64,000 nt of DNA from Helicobacter sp. MIT 05-5294 (GCF_000765675.1 NZ_JRPA02000003.1:62001-126000), one strand, 5' to 3'; positions 9,112-18,800 are shown, numbered from the stretch's first letter. Numbers and translations: made by a program. The notes: a model not told the origin generated them from the sequence alone.

Positions 9112-9375
9112 CAGATTTTTTACTTAAAAATTGATTCAATTCTTTAAATATACTTTGATTTAGGGATTCCAACATCAAAATAATTTGCGCTAAAGCCCTT
9201 AAATACTCATAAGATTCTATGGTTTAAAGTGCAAAATCTTTAATTTATCCCCAATATCTTCTTACGCTAAAGCAATTATAAATGAAATATAAGCTAGAAT
9301 TGAAAAGTTATTTTTAAGATTATCAACCACAATGACAACTTAAGATATTGGACAAAAAATTTTCAAGGATAGATT
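9112..9375. other. Divergent intergenic region before nusA
   Basis: About 300 bases separate the HP0268-like gene from nusA. The region is AT-rich and holds the minus-strand -10 above. I see no tRNA, no small ORF with a good ribosome-binding site and no strong hairpin. A nusA promoter must lie here; TATAAA- and TAGAAT-like boxes around 9280-9300 are candidates but not convincing. Confidence 0.4.
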
Positions 9376-10503
9376 TTGGAAAAAATATTGGATATTATTG
9401 AAGGTATCTCCTATGAAAAGGGATTACCGATTGAGAATGTTTCTGAAGCAGTGAAAGAAGCGGTGATAAAAGTCGCCAAAGAGACTTTGGATTCTAACAT
9501 TTACTATGAAGCAGAGATTGATAAAAAAAACAAAACACTTCACCTTTATCAAGTGATTCGCGTGTGCGAGAATGACGACCCCAACACCGAAGACAAAAAC
9601 AATTTCATTCCTTTATCAGAAGCGAAAAAACACGATAATGAAATTAAAGTCGGCGATGAATTGCGCTATGAATTAAGCTTAGAAGACATGAGTAGAAGTG
9701 CGGTAAATATGCTATTTCGTGAGCTTGAATTTAAAATCCAACGCCTCATTGAAACACAGCTCTTTGATAAATACAAATCACAAGTTGGCAAAATCGTCAG
9801 CGGAAATGTCGTGCGCATTGACAATCTAGGAAATACTTTCGTGGAGATTGACGAAATCCGTGCGATTCTGCCTAAAAAGAATCGCATTAAAGGCGAAGAG
9901 TTTAATGTCGGGCAAGTTATTGGGGCAGTGCTTAAACATGTGGGGATTGACCGCCAAAATGGGATTATGATTGAATTAAGCCGCACCACACCTAAAATGC
10001 TAGAAGAGCTTTTAAAACTAGAAGTGCCAGAAATTAAAGACGGGGAAGTAGAAATCGTAAATTGCGCAAGAATTCCCGGAGAACGCGCCAAAATCGCTTT
10101 GCAAACTACTTCTGCCAAAATTGACCCCGTAGGCGCGACAGTTGGAATCAAAGGTGTGCGCATCAATGCAGTTTCCAAAGAGTTAAAAAACGAAAGTATT
10201 GATTGCATAGAATACTCTCCACAACCTGAAATCTACATTGCTCGTGCGCTTTCACCCGCGCTTGTAATTAGTGTTGTAATAGAAGAAAACAAAGCAATCG
10301 TAAGTATTACAAATGAACAAAAACCAAAAGCAATCGGCAAGAGCGGAATCAATATTCGTCTTGCTTCTATGCTTACAGGTTTTGAAATTGAGCTAAGAGA
10401 AATTGATAGCGTGATTCAAGATACACAAAGCGCAAAAGAAACCAGCACACAAGAAGCACCTAAAAATAATCTTAACATTCTTTCTTCTCTTTTTAAGGAA
10501 TAA
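9376..10503 (+). CDS. nusA: Transcription termination/antitermination factor NusA
   Basis: A 375-residue NusA. The N-terminal RNAP-binding domain (about 1-125) is followed by an S1 domain around SGNVVRIDNLGNTFVEI (about 140-195). Two KH domains follow, including RIPGERAKIALQ and the second KH motif AIGKSGINIRLASMLTG. It lacks the C-terminal acidic repeats of E. coli NusA, as is usual in this phylum. The start is TTG at 9376, supported by AAGGAT six bases upstream. It modulates pausing, termination and antitermination. Confidence 0.94.
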   Translation: MEKILDIIEGISYEKGLPIENVSEAVKEAVIKVAKETLDSNIYYEAEIDKKNKTLHLYQVIRVCENDDPNTEDKNNFIPLSEAKKHDNEIKVGDELRYELSLEDMSRSAVNMLFRELEFKIQRLIETQLFDKYKSQVGKIVSGNVVRIDNLGNTFVEIDEIRAILPKKNRIKGEEFNVGQVIGAVLKHVGIDRQNGIMIELSRTTPKMLEELLKLEVPEIKDGEVEIVNCARIPGERAKIALQTTSAKIDPVGATVGIKGVRINAVSKELKNESIDCIEYSPQPEIYIARALSPALVISVVIEENKAIVSITNEQKPKAIGKSGINIRLASMLTGFEIELREIDSVIQDTQSAKETSTQEAPKNNLNILSSLFKE

Positions 10504-10619
10504 AACAAAAAATAAGATTATTTTACCGCTTTTTAAATGTTTTTAGAATAGAATCCCAAGCTTATTTCAAAAATAAAATTGAGATTTTAATAATTTTAAA
10601 TGATAGTTGGAGTTTTTTT

Positions 10620-12077
10620 ATGATTGGTTGGATGCAAAAACACAAAAAATATTTAATCATCACGATTTGGATTAGCACGATTGCATTTGTCGGGGCAGGA
10701 TTCGTAGGTTGGGGGAGTTATAGCTTTTCAAGCACGAGCAATGCCGCAGCCATCGTAGGAGAAAGACAAATCAGCATTGAAAAACTACAACGAGAATACG
10801 CCAAACTTTACAACCTCTACAATCAACTCTTTAATGGCTCGTTAGATAATGAACAAGCCAAAAAAATAGGAATTGAGGAACAAGCCTTAAACAATCTCAT
10901 TTCACGCGCTTTAAGACTTAACTATGCTTATGATTTAGGTTTGCGCGTCAGCGAAGAAGAGATTGTCAATATGATTGCTTCAATGGATACTTTCCAAAAC
11001 AATGGAAAATTTGACAATGAAATCTATAAACGCCTCTTGGCAGACAACCAACTGCGTCCTAAAGATTTTGAAGAAGAAGTAGGCGAAAGTTTGTTGCTAG
11101 AGAAATTAAATGTGCTTTTAGAGATTCCGCTCACACCGCTTGAAACACAAATGATGAGTGCAGCGTATTTCACAGAAGATCATATCAAAATTCAGATTCT
11201 AAGACAATCCGATATTCTTTTCACACCCACATCAGAAGCCATCAAAAAATATTGGGAAGAGAATCAAGATATTTATCAGACGGAGCGCGGCTATGAAATT
11301 TTAAGCGTCCTAATCTCTCCCAACCAAATCCAAGCCGATGAAGAAAGCTTGAAAAAATATTATGAGGATTTCAAAAACCAATTCTTAGATTCTAATGGAC
11401 AACTTCTGCCTTTCAAAGAAGCTAGGGAGCAGGTTTTAGAAAAATATAAAGACGCCCAAGCAGAAAAAGAATCCCTAAAAGAATATATTTCCCTACGCAA
11501 AGGAGAGAATCCTAATGCCAAAACGAGCGTTATTTACGAAGGTGATACACATTATGAGGTAGAGCTTTTAAATATCTTAAGCCAGACAAAAGAACAAAGC
11601 ACAATTAAACCAATCAAAACCAAAGAGGGTTATATCACCGCAAAGGTGATTAAAATCATTCCAAGTGAGCCAAAATCCTATGAAGCCGCCAAATTAGACG
11701 CCACAGAAGATTTTATTAATTTTGAAAAAGCAAAACTACTAGAAGAAAAAGCCAAAGCCCAATTAGCTGATTTTAAGGGCATAGATGTTGGTTATTTAAG
11801 TCGTGAAAGTCGTATCAAACTTGAAGGTTTGGACGAGCAAGAAAGTCAAGAATTTATCGCACAACTTTTTACCAAAACACAGGCAAAAAATTATATTTTC
11901 TTAAAAGATAAGATAATTTTATATGAAATCCTTGACCAAAGACTAAAAAATTCTGATATAATGGCGAAAAATTTAGATTTTTTAACTCAAAGCGGTATGC
12001 AAGTCAAGTCAAGACTAGCAGATGTCGCTTTGATGGAATATTTATTAAAAACTTATAAAATCGTTAGAAAAATCTAA
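10620..12077 (+). CDS. PpiD/SurA-type periplasmic chaperone (peptidyl-prolyl isomerase family)
   Basis: A 485-residue protein with a single N-terminal membrane anchor (about residues 10-34, ending in GWGSYSFSS). A SurA_N/PpiD-type helical chaperone domain follows, with EEQALNNLISRALRLNYAYD and a second segment around VGESLLLEKLNVLLE. The parvulin core is hard to see and may be degenerate, so isomerase activity is uncertain. It directly precedes ftsA, as HP0977 does in H. pylori. It probably helps folding of exported envelope proteins. A GGAG site precedes the ATG. Confidence 0.8.
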   Translation: MIGWMQKHKKYLIITIWISTIAFVGAGFVGWGSYSFSSTSNAAAIVGERQISIEKLQREYAKLYNLYNQLFNGSLDNEQAKKIGIEEQALNNLISRALRLNYAYDLGLRVSEEEIVNMIASMDTFQNNGKFDNEIYKRLLADNQLRPKDFEEEVGESLLLEKLNVLLEIPLTPLETQMMSAAYFTEDHIKIQILRQSDILFTPTSEAIKKYWEENQDIYQTERGYEILSVLISPNQIQADEESLKKYYEDFKNQFLDSNGQLLPFKEAREQVLEKYKDAQAEKESLKEYISLRKGENPNAKTSVIYEGDTHYEVELLNILSQTKEQSTIKPIKTKEGYITAKVIKIIPSEPKSYEAAKLDATEDFINFEKAKLLEEKAKAQLADFKGIDVGYLSRESRIKLEGLDEQESQEFIAQLFTKTQAKNYIFLKDKIILYEILDQRLKNSDIMAKNLDFLTQSGMQVKSRLADVALMEYLLKTYKIVRKI

Positions 12078-12122
12078 AAGTATGGTAAAATAATAGAATG
12101 ATTTGGAACAAAGGATAAGGAT

Positions 12123-13529
12123 TTGGAGCAGACACTCTTAGGTATTGATATAGGTTCAACAAAAATCTGCGCAATTATCGCCACTTGCAAAGACGGAATC
12201 CCGCATATCATCGGCACAGGATTCCATAAATCACAAGGTCTCAAAAAAGGTTCTATCACCAATATAGAACAAGCAAGTCGGGCAATCAAAGACGCCGTAA
12301 ATGACGCGAGGCGCGTAGCAGGGACAAATATCAATAAAGCAGCAATCTCCATTTCTGGTGCTTATACCAAAAGCACCAACAGCAACGGAGTTGTCAATAT
12401 TCCCAATAATGAAATTGGCATAAAAGAAATTAACCGCGTAATCCAAACCGCCCTTTATAATGCGTCTATCCCTAGCGAATACGAAGTTGTGCATATTTTA
12501 CCTTATAATTTCAAGCTAGACGACCAAGACTTTATTGATGATCCTATGGGTATGAGTGGTAGTCGTTTAGAAGTTTCAGTCCGTATCATCACAGCACAAA
12601 AATCAAGTCTAGGAAACCTTAAAAAGGCTATCAAGGGTGCGGGGATTGAAATTAGCAACATTGTGCTTTCCTCTTATGCTTCTTCCATTGCTGTTTTAAG
12701 CGAAGACGAGAAAAACTTAGGAGTTGCTTGTATTGATATGGGTGGAAGCACTTGTGAACTAATGGTTCATGTAGGAAATTCTCTGCGATACAATGATTTC
12801 TTGTGCTTGGGTTCTAATCATATTACCAACGACTTAGCGGTGGCACTCCATACTCCACATTCTATTGCAGAACAAGTAAAAATCCAATATGGTGGCTTCC
12901 CAAAAGCTTCAGAGGACACAGAAAATCTTATTGAGATTCCAAGCATTGGCGGTGGAGATAGTGGCAAACATCAGGTCTCTCTTGCCACCGTGTATAGTGT
13001 TAGTTATGCGCGTGTGGAAGAAATTTTACAATTTCTAGCCAAATCCCTAGAACACAGCAACTTAAAAGATCAATTAGGAAGTGGGGTCGTGCTCACAGGA
13101 GGCATGACCCAATTAGATGGAATCCGTGATTTGGCAATGGCACTCTTTGGCGTCCCTGTTCGCCTTGCCAAACCCATAGAAATTGATGGTTTATTTACAG
13201 ATTTAAGAGGACCAGAATACTCCACAGGAATCGGATTAATCCTCTATGCTTCAGGTAAATACACAAACTATGAAATAGATTCGGAAAAGCGGATTCGCTA
13301 TCATAATGAGAAGTTAGAAGAAGATGTTGCACCATTTACAAAAAACATTCTCCCTTTTGATCCATTAAGGGAAAAGCAACAAACGATTCCAAATCCCGTA
13401 AATAGCGTGCCAAAAAGTGGGTCAGATATTAAACAAGATTTAAGCGACATCAAAGAAATCAAGAAGATTCACACCAAAAATAACAATTTCTTTGGACAAC
13501 TGTGGCAAAAACTTACACAAATGTTTTGA
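12123..13529 (+). CDS. ftsA: Cell division protein FtsA
   Basis: A 468-residue actin-like ATPase. Phosphate-1 is LLGIDIGSTKICAII (about residues 5-19), phosphate-2 is ACIDMGGSTCELMV and the adenosine motif is GVVLTGGMTQLDGI. The last residues (FFGQLWQKLTQMF) form an amphipathic helix that would tether FtsA to the membrane. FtsA anchors FtsZ filaments and recruits the divisome. The start is TTG preceded by AAGGATAAGG. It is followed 23 bases later by ftsZ. Confidence 0.95.
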   Translation: MEQTLLGIDIGSTKICAIIATCKDGIPHIIGTGFHKSQGLKKGSITNIEQASRAIKDAVNDARRVAGTNINKAAISISGAYTKSTNSNGVVNIPNNEIGIKEINRVIQTALYNASIPSEYEVVHILPYNFKLDDQDFIDDPMGMSGSRLEVSVRIITAQKSSLGNLKKAIKGAGIEISNIVLSSYASSIAVLSEDEKNLGVACIDMGGSTCELMVHVGNSLRYNDFLCLGSNHITNDLAVALHTPHSIAEQVKIQYGGFPKASEDTENLIEIPSIGGGDSGKHQVSLATVYSVSYARVEEILQFLAKSLEHSNLKDQLGSGVVLTGGMTQLDGIRDLAMALFGVPVRLAKPIEIDGLFTDLRGPEYSTGIGLILYASGKYTNYEIDSEKRIRYHNEKLEEDVAPFTKNILPFDPLREKQQTIPNPVNSVPKSGSDIKQDLSDIKEIKKIHTKNNNFFGQLWQKLTQMF

Positions 13530-13552
13530 TTTAATTTAGGAGGAGTAAAGCA

Positions 13553-14728
13553 ATGATAGAAATTCAAGAAGTCAATCCAAAATTCGGCGCAAATATTAAA
13601 GTGATTGGCGTTGGTGGCGGTGGTAGCAATATGATTGGGCATTTAATCAATACAGGCACTTATGAGGGTATTGAATTAGCGGTTGCAAACACAGACGCAC
13701 AAGCGATTAGTAGTTCAAATGCCCCTATTAGAATCCAACTCGGGGCGAAACTTACAAAGGGTTTAGGCGCAGGTATGAAACCTCAAGTGGGCAAAGATGC
13801 AGCATTAGAAAGCTATGAAGAACTCAAACAATTTTTAGAGAATACTGACATTGTTTTCATCTCCGCTGGGCTTGGTGGTGGGACAGGCACAGGAGCTGCA
13901 CCTGTCATCGCCAAAGCAGCTAAAGAAGTAGGCGCACTCACCGTATCTATCGTAACTAAGCCTTTTCGTTGGGAAGGAAGACAACGCGCAAAACTCGCAG
14001 AAGAAGGCTATCGCGAACTCAAAGCAGAAAGTGATTCTATCGTTGTGATTCCTAATGAAAAACTCCTCTCTATTGTAGATAAAAATCTTGGGCTTAAAGA
14101 TAGTTTTAGAATCGTTGATGATGTGCTTGTGCGTGCGGTTAATGGAATGAGTGGTGTAATTTTATCTCATAGCGCAGGGGATATTAATGTGGATTTTGCT
14201 GATGTTAAAACCGTGATGCACCACAAAGGTATGGCACTTATGGGGATTGGCGAATCTAGCGGTGCAGACGCTGCGAAAGAGGCAATCAAAATGGCGATTG
14301 AATCTCCCTTGTTTGATAATATGTCTATTAATGGCGCAAAAGGCGTCTTGGTGCATTTTTATTTCAATCCTGATTATCCTTTAGCGGAAATCTCCAATGC
14401 AATGGAAATCGTAGAAAGCAATACAGACCCAGAAGCAGAGGTCATCTTTGGAACAACAACCGATTCAAGCGTAGAAAGAGATAAAGTGCGTATTACAATC
14501 GTAGCCACAGGATTCGAGCGTGATGTTGCACAAACTACCGCTACAACTTCAGAAGTAAGTAGCACGGAAGATGCTTCCACGCTAAAGCTTGTGAACCCAA
14601 AAGATATGAGCCAAAAAATCAATCAACAAGACAATGCTCTTCGCGTAAGAAAAAAAGTTAGCGGGGGAGAATGTGTCAATGAAGACTATTTAGAGATTCC
14701 TGCATTTATACGCAGACAAATAGACTAG
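13553..14728 (+). CDS. ftsZ: Cell division protein FtsZ
   Basis: A 391-residue tubulin-like GTPase. The nucleotide-binding start is [13 protein letters not shown] (about residues 16-28). The tubulin signature [17 protein letters not shown] lies near residues 110-126. The C-terminal peptide [15 protein letters not shown] is the conserved tail that binds FtsA and other partners. A strong GGAGGAG ribosome-binding site precedes the ATG. It forms the Z-ring. Confidence 0.97.
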   Translation: MIEIQEVNPKFGANIKVIGVGGGGSNMIGHLINTGTYEGIELAVANTDAQAISSSNAPIRIQLGAKLTKGLGAGMKPQVGKDAALESYEELKQFLENTDIVFISAGLGGGTGTGAAPVIAKAAKEVGALTVSIVTKPFRWEGRQRAKLAEEGYRELKAESDSIVVIPNEKLLSIVDKNLGLKDSFRIVDDVLVRAVNGMSGVILSHSAGDINVDFADVKTVMHHKGMALMGIGESSGADAAKEAIKMAIESPLFDNMSINGAKGVLVHFYFNPDYPLAEISNAMEIVESNTDPEAEVIFGTTTDSSVERDKVRITIVATGFERDVAQTTATTSEVSSTEDASTLKLVNPKDMSQKINQQDNALRVRKKVSGGECVNEDYLEIPAFIRRQID

Positions 14729-14741
14729 CTCCCCTTAAACT

Positions 14742-14845
14742 CCCCAACACATTCTTAAAGAATGTTTTGGAGGGGATAAACTTCAATCAAGCCTCCGAAT
14801 TTCACTTTGGAATGCAAGGATTTTGATTAAAGTTTATGCCTTGCA
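14742..14845 (+). promoter_or_regulatory. Structured intergenic region with overlapping inverted repeats (ftsZ-TSUP gap)
   Basis: Three inverted repeats can be drawn. CTCCCCAACACATTCTT pairs imperfectly with AAGAATGTTTTGGAGGGG near 14742-14775. ATAAACTTCAATCAA (14776-14790) pairs with TTGATTAAAGTTTAT (14823-14837). TGCAAGG (14813-14819) pairs perfectly with CCTTGCA (14839-14845). The last two interleave and could be alternative structures or a pseudoknot. No U-run follows, so a simple intrinsic terminator is not obvious. Confidence 0.45.
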
Positions 14846-14880
14846 ATCTAGCTTTAACAGACAAAACCTAAGGAATCTTA

Positions 14881-15654
14881 ATGCAAGAAGTTTTCTCCAA
14901 TCTTGACTTTTTCCTGCTTTTAAGTTTATTCTGCGTGGCATTTGTCGCGGGATTCGTGGATTCTATCGCAGGAGGTGGAGGAATGATTACAATCCCCGCC
15001 CTTTTGCTTAGCGGAATCCCACCGCTTGAAGCCTTAGCCACCAACAAGCTACAATCCACTTTTGGCAGTGCTTCAGCAGCTTACCACTTCTATCAAAAAG
15101 GCTATATAGATTTTAGACGCTATTTCCCCTTTGCAATCCTTGTCTTTGTTTTTTCGGCAATCGGGACGATTGGAGTGCAGTTTATCCACACAGAATTTCT
15201 CTCTAAGATTCTACCTTTTTTGATTCTCCTCTTTGGAATCTATTTTTTATTTTCTCCAAGAATCAGCGAGGAGCAAAAAGCTACCACAATCCACAAAGGA
15301 TTCCTAATGTTAGCCCTTGCTTTTCTTGGGTTATATGATGGCTTTTTTGGACCGGGCACAGGCTCTTTTTTCATTCTAGCATTAATCCTTTTAGGTGGAT
15401 TTGGAATCACTCAAAGTCTCGGGCAAGCCAAATTCTACAATTTCGCTACCAACATTGCTTCCCTAATTTTCTTCGCACTCGGTGGTAAAATCATTTGGGT
15501 AATCGGCTTTGTTATGGGAATAGGACAGCTCATCGGGGCAAATTTAGGCTCTCGCGTGGCAATCACTTATGGAATCCGCATCATCAAACCTCTTGTGGTT
15601 ATTATGTCCTTTATTATGGCGGCAAAGTTGCTTTATGAGCAATTTTTATCCTAA
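14881..15654 (+). CDS. TSUP/TauE-SafE family sulfite/anion exporter
   Basis: A 257-residue membrane protein with about seven to eight helices. The two family half-motifs are present: FVDSIAGGGGMITIPALLL (about residues 25-43) and YDGFFGPGTGSFFILAL (about 154-170). The second half continues with LGQAKFYNFATNIASL. TSUP proteins export sulfite, sulfoacetate or related organic anions; the substrate cannot be read from sequence. AAGGAATC precedes the ATG at 14881. The next gene begins at or just before its end. Confidence 0.85.
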   Translation: MQEVFSNLDFFLLLSLFCVAFVAGFVDSIAGGGGMITIPALLLSGIPPLEALATNKLQSTFGSASAAYHFYQKGYIDFRRYFPFAILVFVFSAIGTIGVQFIHTEFLSKILPFLILLFGIYFLFSPRISEEQKATTIHKGFLMLALAFLGLYDGFFGPGTGSFFILALILLGGFGITQSLGQAKFYNFATNIASLIFFALGGKIIWVIGFVMGIGQLIGANLGSRVAITYGIRIIKPLVVIMSFIMAAKLLYEQFLS

Positions 15655-15667
15655 CGCCAATCTCCCA

Positions 15668-16204
15668 ATGAAAACGCATAATGCCAACAAACAAACTTCG
15701 GATTCTATTTTGCTCCACCCTTTCGCGCCAATTTTCTATCATGATTCCAAAATCCTTATTTTAGGTTCTTTTCCCTCCATTATCTCGCGCGAACAAAATT
15801 TCTATTACTCCAATCCACACAATCGTTTTTGGCAAGTATTAGCAAGATTATTTTCCTGTGAATTACAAGATAAGAATCGCGAAGAAAAAATTTCATTTCT
15901 GCAAATGCACAAAATTGCGCTTTTTGATGTTTGCTTAGAATGCAAAATCACAAAGTCGAGCGACAACACTCTCAAACCCATCAAAACTGCGCCACTAGAA
16001 TCTCTGATTCAAAACACGCAAATCCGCCATATTTTCTTTAATGGCAAAAAAGCGGCGCAAATCTACCAACAAGCCTTTAAGGATTCTGCGATTCTTCTTT
16101 TGCCGCATACTGCCTTACCCTCTACAAGCCCAGCAAATGCGCGGTGGAATCTCAATCAACTCTGCCAAGATTGGAGTGCAATCCTCACGCCATTATGTGA
16201 CTAA
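15668..16204 (+). CDS. Hypoxanthine-DNA glycosylase (UDG superfamily, family 6)
   Basis: A protein of about 178 residues with LILGSFPSIISREQNFYYSN and NPHNRFWQVLARLF, the hallmarks of DNA-deoxyinosine glycosylases. HIFFNGKKAA and LPSTSPANARW form the C-terminal catalytic region. It would excise hypoxanthine arising from adenine deamination. Starts are ambiguous: ATG at 15668 lies just after the TSUP stop, and ATG at 15635 overlaps it. Neither has a clear Shine-Dalgarno sequence. Confidence 0.8.
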   Translation: MKTHNANKQTSDSILLHPFAPIFYHDSKILILGSFPSIISREQNFYYSNPHNRFWQVLARLFSCELQDKNREEKISFLQMHKIALFDVCLECKITKSSDNTLKPIKTAPLESLIQNTQIRHIFFNGKKAAQIYQQAFKDSAILLLPHTALPSTSPANARWNLNQLCQDWSAILTPLCD

Positions 16205-16252
16205 AAATACAATCCAAATGATACTTTTAATGCCTCTTTAAAGAAAAAACGA

Positions 16253-16258
16253 TAAAAT
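16253..16258 (+). promoter_or_regulatory. Possible -10 element for the tRNA pair
   Basis: TAAAAT lies about 20 bases before the first base of tRNA-Met in an otherwise gene-free strip. It is the best-placed -10-like hexamer but is not a strong match. Confidence 0.3.
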
Positions 16259-16278
16259 TACATTTCCGCTTTTGGTAT

Positions 16279-16356
16279 GCCAAGGTAGCTCAGCTGGTTT
16301 AGAGCGCTGGTCTCATAAGCCGGAGGTCGGGAGTTCAAGTCTCCCCTTTGGTACCA
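16279..16356 (+). tRNA. tRNA-Met (CAT)
   Basis: A full cloverleaf can be drawn. The acceptor stem pairs GCCAAGG with CTTTGGT, the D arm is GCTC/GAGC and the anticodon loop is CTCATAA with anticodon CAT. The T arm is GGGAG TTCAAGT CTCCC. CCA is encoded. It looks like an elongator-type Met tRNA (or an Ile-2 precursor that would be modified to lysidine); anticodon alone cannot separate these. Confidence 0.93.
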
Positions 16357-16359
16357 AGT

Positions 16360-16436
16360 GCGCTCATAGCTCAGCTGGATAGAGCAACGGCCTTCTAAGC
16401 CGTAGGTCAGAGGTTCGAATCCTCTTGGGCGTACCA
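16360..16436 (+). tRNA. tRNA-Arg (TCT)
   Basis: The acceptor stem pairs GCGCTCA with TGGGCGT, the D arm is GCTC/GAGC and the anticodon stem ACGGC/GCCGT encloses CTTCTAA with anticodon TCT. The T arm is AGAGG TTCGAAT CCTCT, and CCA is encoded. It begins three bases after tRNA-Met, so the two are cotranscribed. It reads AGA/AGG codons. Confidence 0.95.
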
Positions 16437-16728
16437 CCCTTTCTTTTTCTCATCAATCCAATAAAAAGATTCTTTAACTTTAAAATATTTTCCACTATTA
16501 AAGTCTTTCAATGACTCACTTAAACTTCAAGCATTGTTTAATTATTTAAAGATTCTGCAGGATAAAACCATTAAAGGAAATTCAATTTTTCCTACAAGAA
16601 AAAATGTAGAATCGCAGAATCTTAATTTTGTTTTTAGATTCTATTTTAAAGTTAGAATCCTGAAATTGCAATGCAAATTATTACAACAAAGTTTTGCCAA
16701 CTTTTGCAATCATAGAATCTATTAGAAG
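16437..16728. other. Gene-poor intergenic region between tRNAs and modC
   Basis: About 290 AT-rich bases between convergent units. A short plus-strand reading frame at 16534-16725 has no ribosome-binding site and a composition unlike a protein. I see no convincing terminator hairpin or RNA gene here. Confidence 0.4.
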
Positions 16729-17613
16729 CTAACGAGAATGCCCTATCTTGACAAACACAGGATTCCACGCTTTAGAGGCAATCATCACCAAATCCCCACT
16801 CTGCAATCCTTCCGCTTCTTTTTTGCTTGTTGTAATCTGAATAATCTCATTTCCCACCAACACACTCACAACACACACCAAACCATTTTCCCTAACTTCC
16901 AACACTTGTCCATTTTGACGGAACTTCCCGCTTGGCAATCCGTCCAAAAAGACTTCATTTGGCAATCCTAGCTTGTCAATCTTGCCCGATTCCAAATGCA
17001 CAACGAAATTGGACAGAAAAAACACTTCGCTAAAATTATGACTTACCAAAAAAGTAGTGAGCTTAAAATGCCGATGAATACGCAACAACTCCTCTTGTAA
17101 TTTATGCGCCATCGCATAATCAAGTGCAGAAAATGGCTCATCAAGCAGTAGTATTTCCGGAGAGCGAACCAACGCACGCGCCAATGCTACGCGTTGTTGT
17201 TGTCCGCCACTTAACATATCAGGCTTTAAGTCGCGTAAAGCCCCAAGCTCGGTAATCTCTAACAAGGATTCTATGCGATTCTTAGGTGCATTTTTAGGCA
17301 AAGCAAAGCGCAAATTTTCCTCTACACTCATATTAGGAAAAAGCGCGTAATCTTGAAATACGAATCCGATTCCGCGCTTTTGTGGCGGTAGATTGATTTT
17401 GGCTTTAGAATCATACCAAGTCGCACCATTAACCTGAATGATTCCACAATCTGGCTCACCAAGCCCCGCTAAAATGCGCAGAATCGTAGTTTTTCCTGCG
17501 CCGCTTTTACCAAACAGCGTAATTAAATCTTGAGACTTCAACTCACAACAAACTTCTAAGGTCAAATCACCTTGTGTGCTATGCAAACGCTTTTTAAAAT
17601 CCAAAAATATCAT
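16729..17613 (-). CDS. modC: Molybdate ABC transporter ATP-binding protein
   Basis: A 294-residue ABC ATPase. Walker A is LFGKSGAGKTTIL (about residues 33-45), the Q-loop is FVFQDYALFPNMSV and the signature is LSGGQQQRVALARAL. Walker B is LLLDEPFSALD and the switch His is in LVSHNFSEVF. A C-terminal TOBE/MOP-like region (about 225-294) senses or binds oxyanion. It overlaps modB by four bases. With ModA and ModB it imports molybdate, or possibly tungstate. Confidence 0.92.
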   Translation of the reverse strand: MIFLDFKKRLHSTQGDLTLEVCCELKSQDLITLFGKSGAGKTTILRILAGLGEPDCGIIQVNGATWYDSKAKINLPPQKRGIGFVFQDYALFPNMSVEENLRFALPKNAPKNRIESLLEITELGALRDLKPDMLSGGQQQRVALARALVRSPEILLLDEPFSALDYAMAHKLQEELLRIHRHFKLTTFLVSHNFSEVFFLSNFVVHLESGKIDKLGLPNEVFLDGLPSGKFRQNGQVLEVRENGLVCVVSVLVGNEIIQITTSKKEAEGLQSGDLVMIASKAWNPVFVKIGHSR

Positions 17614-18284
17614 TTTGCTTTTCTTTTGTTGAGATAAAAAGTAATGAGCAATACAGAAAAAGTAATCACAAAGAGTGTCAGGGCATATTGATGTGCAAGT
17701 GCGTAATTAAGAGATTCTACCTCATCATAAATCGCAATACTCGCCAAGCGCGTTTGTCCTTGAATATTCCCCCCAATCATCATTACGACCCCAAATTCTC
17801 CAATCGTATGAGCGAAAGTTACGACAATTCCTACAAGCACAGAACGCGAGATATTGGGCAACAAAACAGAATAAAGAATCCTAATGCGACTTTTGCCAAG
17901 CGTCAAAGCCGCTTCAAAAAGCGATTTTGGCAAAGCGGCAAAACCCGCTTGAATAGGATTCACCATAAAAGGAAGCGAAAAAATCACCGAACCTACAATC
18001 AAGCCTTCAAAACTAAAAACAAGCTTCAAATTAAAAGTTTCTAGCAAAAACTTCCCCAAAGGACTTTGCGGACTAAAAGTAATCAAAAGATAGAATCCAA
18101 GCACACTTGGCGGCAATACAAGCGGCATAGAGACGATCGCTTCTAAAATCGGCGTCGCGCGACTTCGCGTAAAAGCCAAAAAATAGCCCAATGGAATTGC
18201 AATCAACAATAAGACAAAGGTTGTAATCAAAGCGACTTTAAAAGTCAAAAACATTGTGATTAAAAAATCATTGAAGTTTTCCAT
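17610..18284 (-). CDS. modB: Molybdate ABC transporter permease
   Basis: A 224-residue permease with five to six helices. The cytoplasmic coupling loop EAALTLGKSRIRILYSVLLP (about residues 143-162) carries the EAA motif that contacts ModC. The motif HTIGEFGVVMMIGGNI is strongly conserved in ModB. It lies between the TOBE protein and modC and overlaps modC. Confidence 0.93.
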   Translation of the reverse strand: MENFNDFLITMFLTFKVALITTFVLLLIAIPLGYFLAFTRSRATPILEAIVSMPLVLPPSVLGFYLLITFSPQSPLGKFLLETFNLKLVFSFEGLIVGSVIFSLPFMVNPIQAGFAALPKSLFEAALTLGKSRIRILYSVLLPNISRSVLVGIVVTFAHTIGEFGVVMMIGGNIQGQTRLASIAIYDEVESLNYALAHQYALTLFVITFSVLLITFYLNKRKAK

Positions 18285-18317
18285 TTTGCCTCCTATGCCC
18301 TTTTTGGATTCTCTTTT

Positions 18318-18800
18318 TCAATCTTTGGGTTGCATTTTTTCCGTATCAAAAAAGAGCATAATTTCACTCTCTGGAATATGCCAAAAAACAAAATCCCCCA
18401 CTCTTAATCCATTGCGCTTGATGAAATCCAAATCACAAAGCGCGTAAATTACGCCATTTTCTGCTTCTTTTACTTGAAGCGTCAATTGCGCGAAAAGATT
18501 GTCTTCATCTATTTGTAGAATCTCCGCCCTAAAAGCATTGCACACGCCCTCTAGCTTGAGTGCCACTACAACATTGCTTTCTTTAAAGCCCAATTGCAAG
18601 GGCTGATGGAGTAGCGGGGCAATGAAATTAGAATCTTCCAACAATAGCACTGCAATGCAATTTTGGGATTCTACATTTTGTGCGCACTCCAATTCTTGCA
18701 CACACATAAAATCCCAACATCGCACAAAAAGGCGCGAAATGCCTTTTTGTTCTATGAAATTCTCTAAAATCCCATATAGCTTATTCAACGCTATAACCAA
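18318..18800 (-). CDS. TOBE/MOP-like protein in the molybdate operon
   Basis: A 160-residue soluble protein encoded between modA and modB. The central part (about residues 65-150) has the beta-strand pattern of TOBE/MOP oxyanion-binding domains: ESNVVVALKLEGVCNAFRAE, then NGLRVGDFVFWHIPESEIML. C. jejuni has a gene of this kind (Cj0302c) in the same operon position. It may bind or buffer molybdate, or tune ModC. The start is uncertain: TTG at 18800 overlaps modA by 20 bases, and TTG at 18788 is an alternative. Confidence 0.7.
   Translation of the reverse strand: MVIALNKLYGILENFIEQKGISRLFVRCWDFMCVQELECAQNVESQNCIAVLLLEDSNFIAPLLHQPLQLGFKESNVVVALKLEGVCNAFRAEILQIDEDNLFAQLTLQVKEAENGVIYALCDLDFIKRNGLRVGDFVFWHIPESEIMLFFDTEKMQPKD

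Noticed and set aside
9666-10208. Minus-strand open frame opposite nusA
   Set aside because: It is Ser/Ile/Leu-rich shadow sequence of the strongly supported nusA gene.
15569-15667. Extended N-terminus of the DNA glycosylase
   Set aside because: It would overlap most of the TSUP C-terminal helix coding region and does not resemble the glycosylase family.
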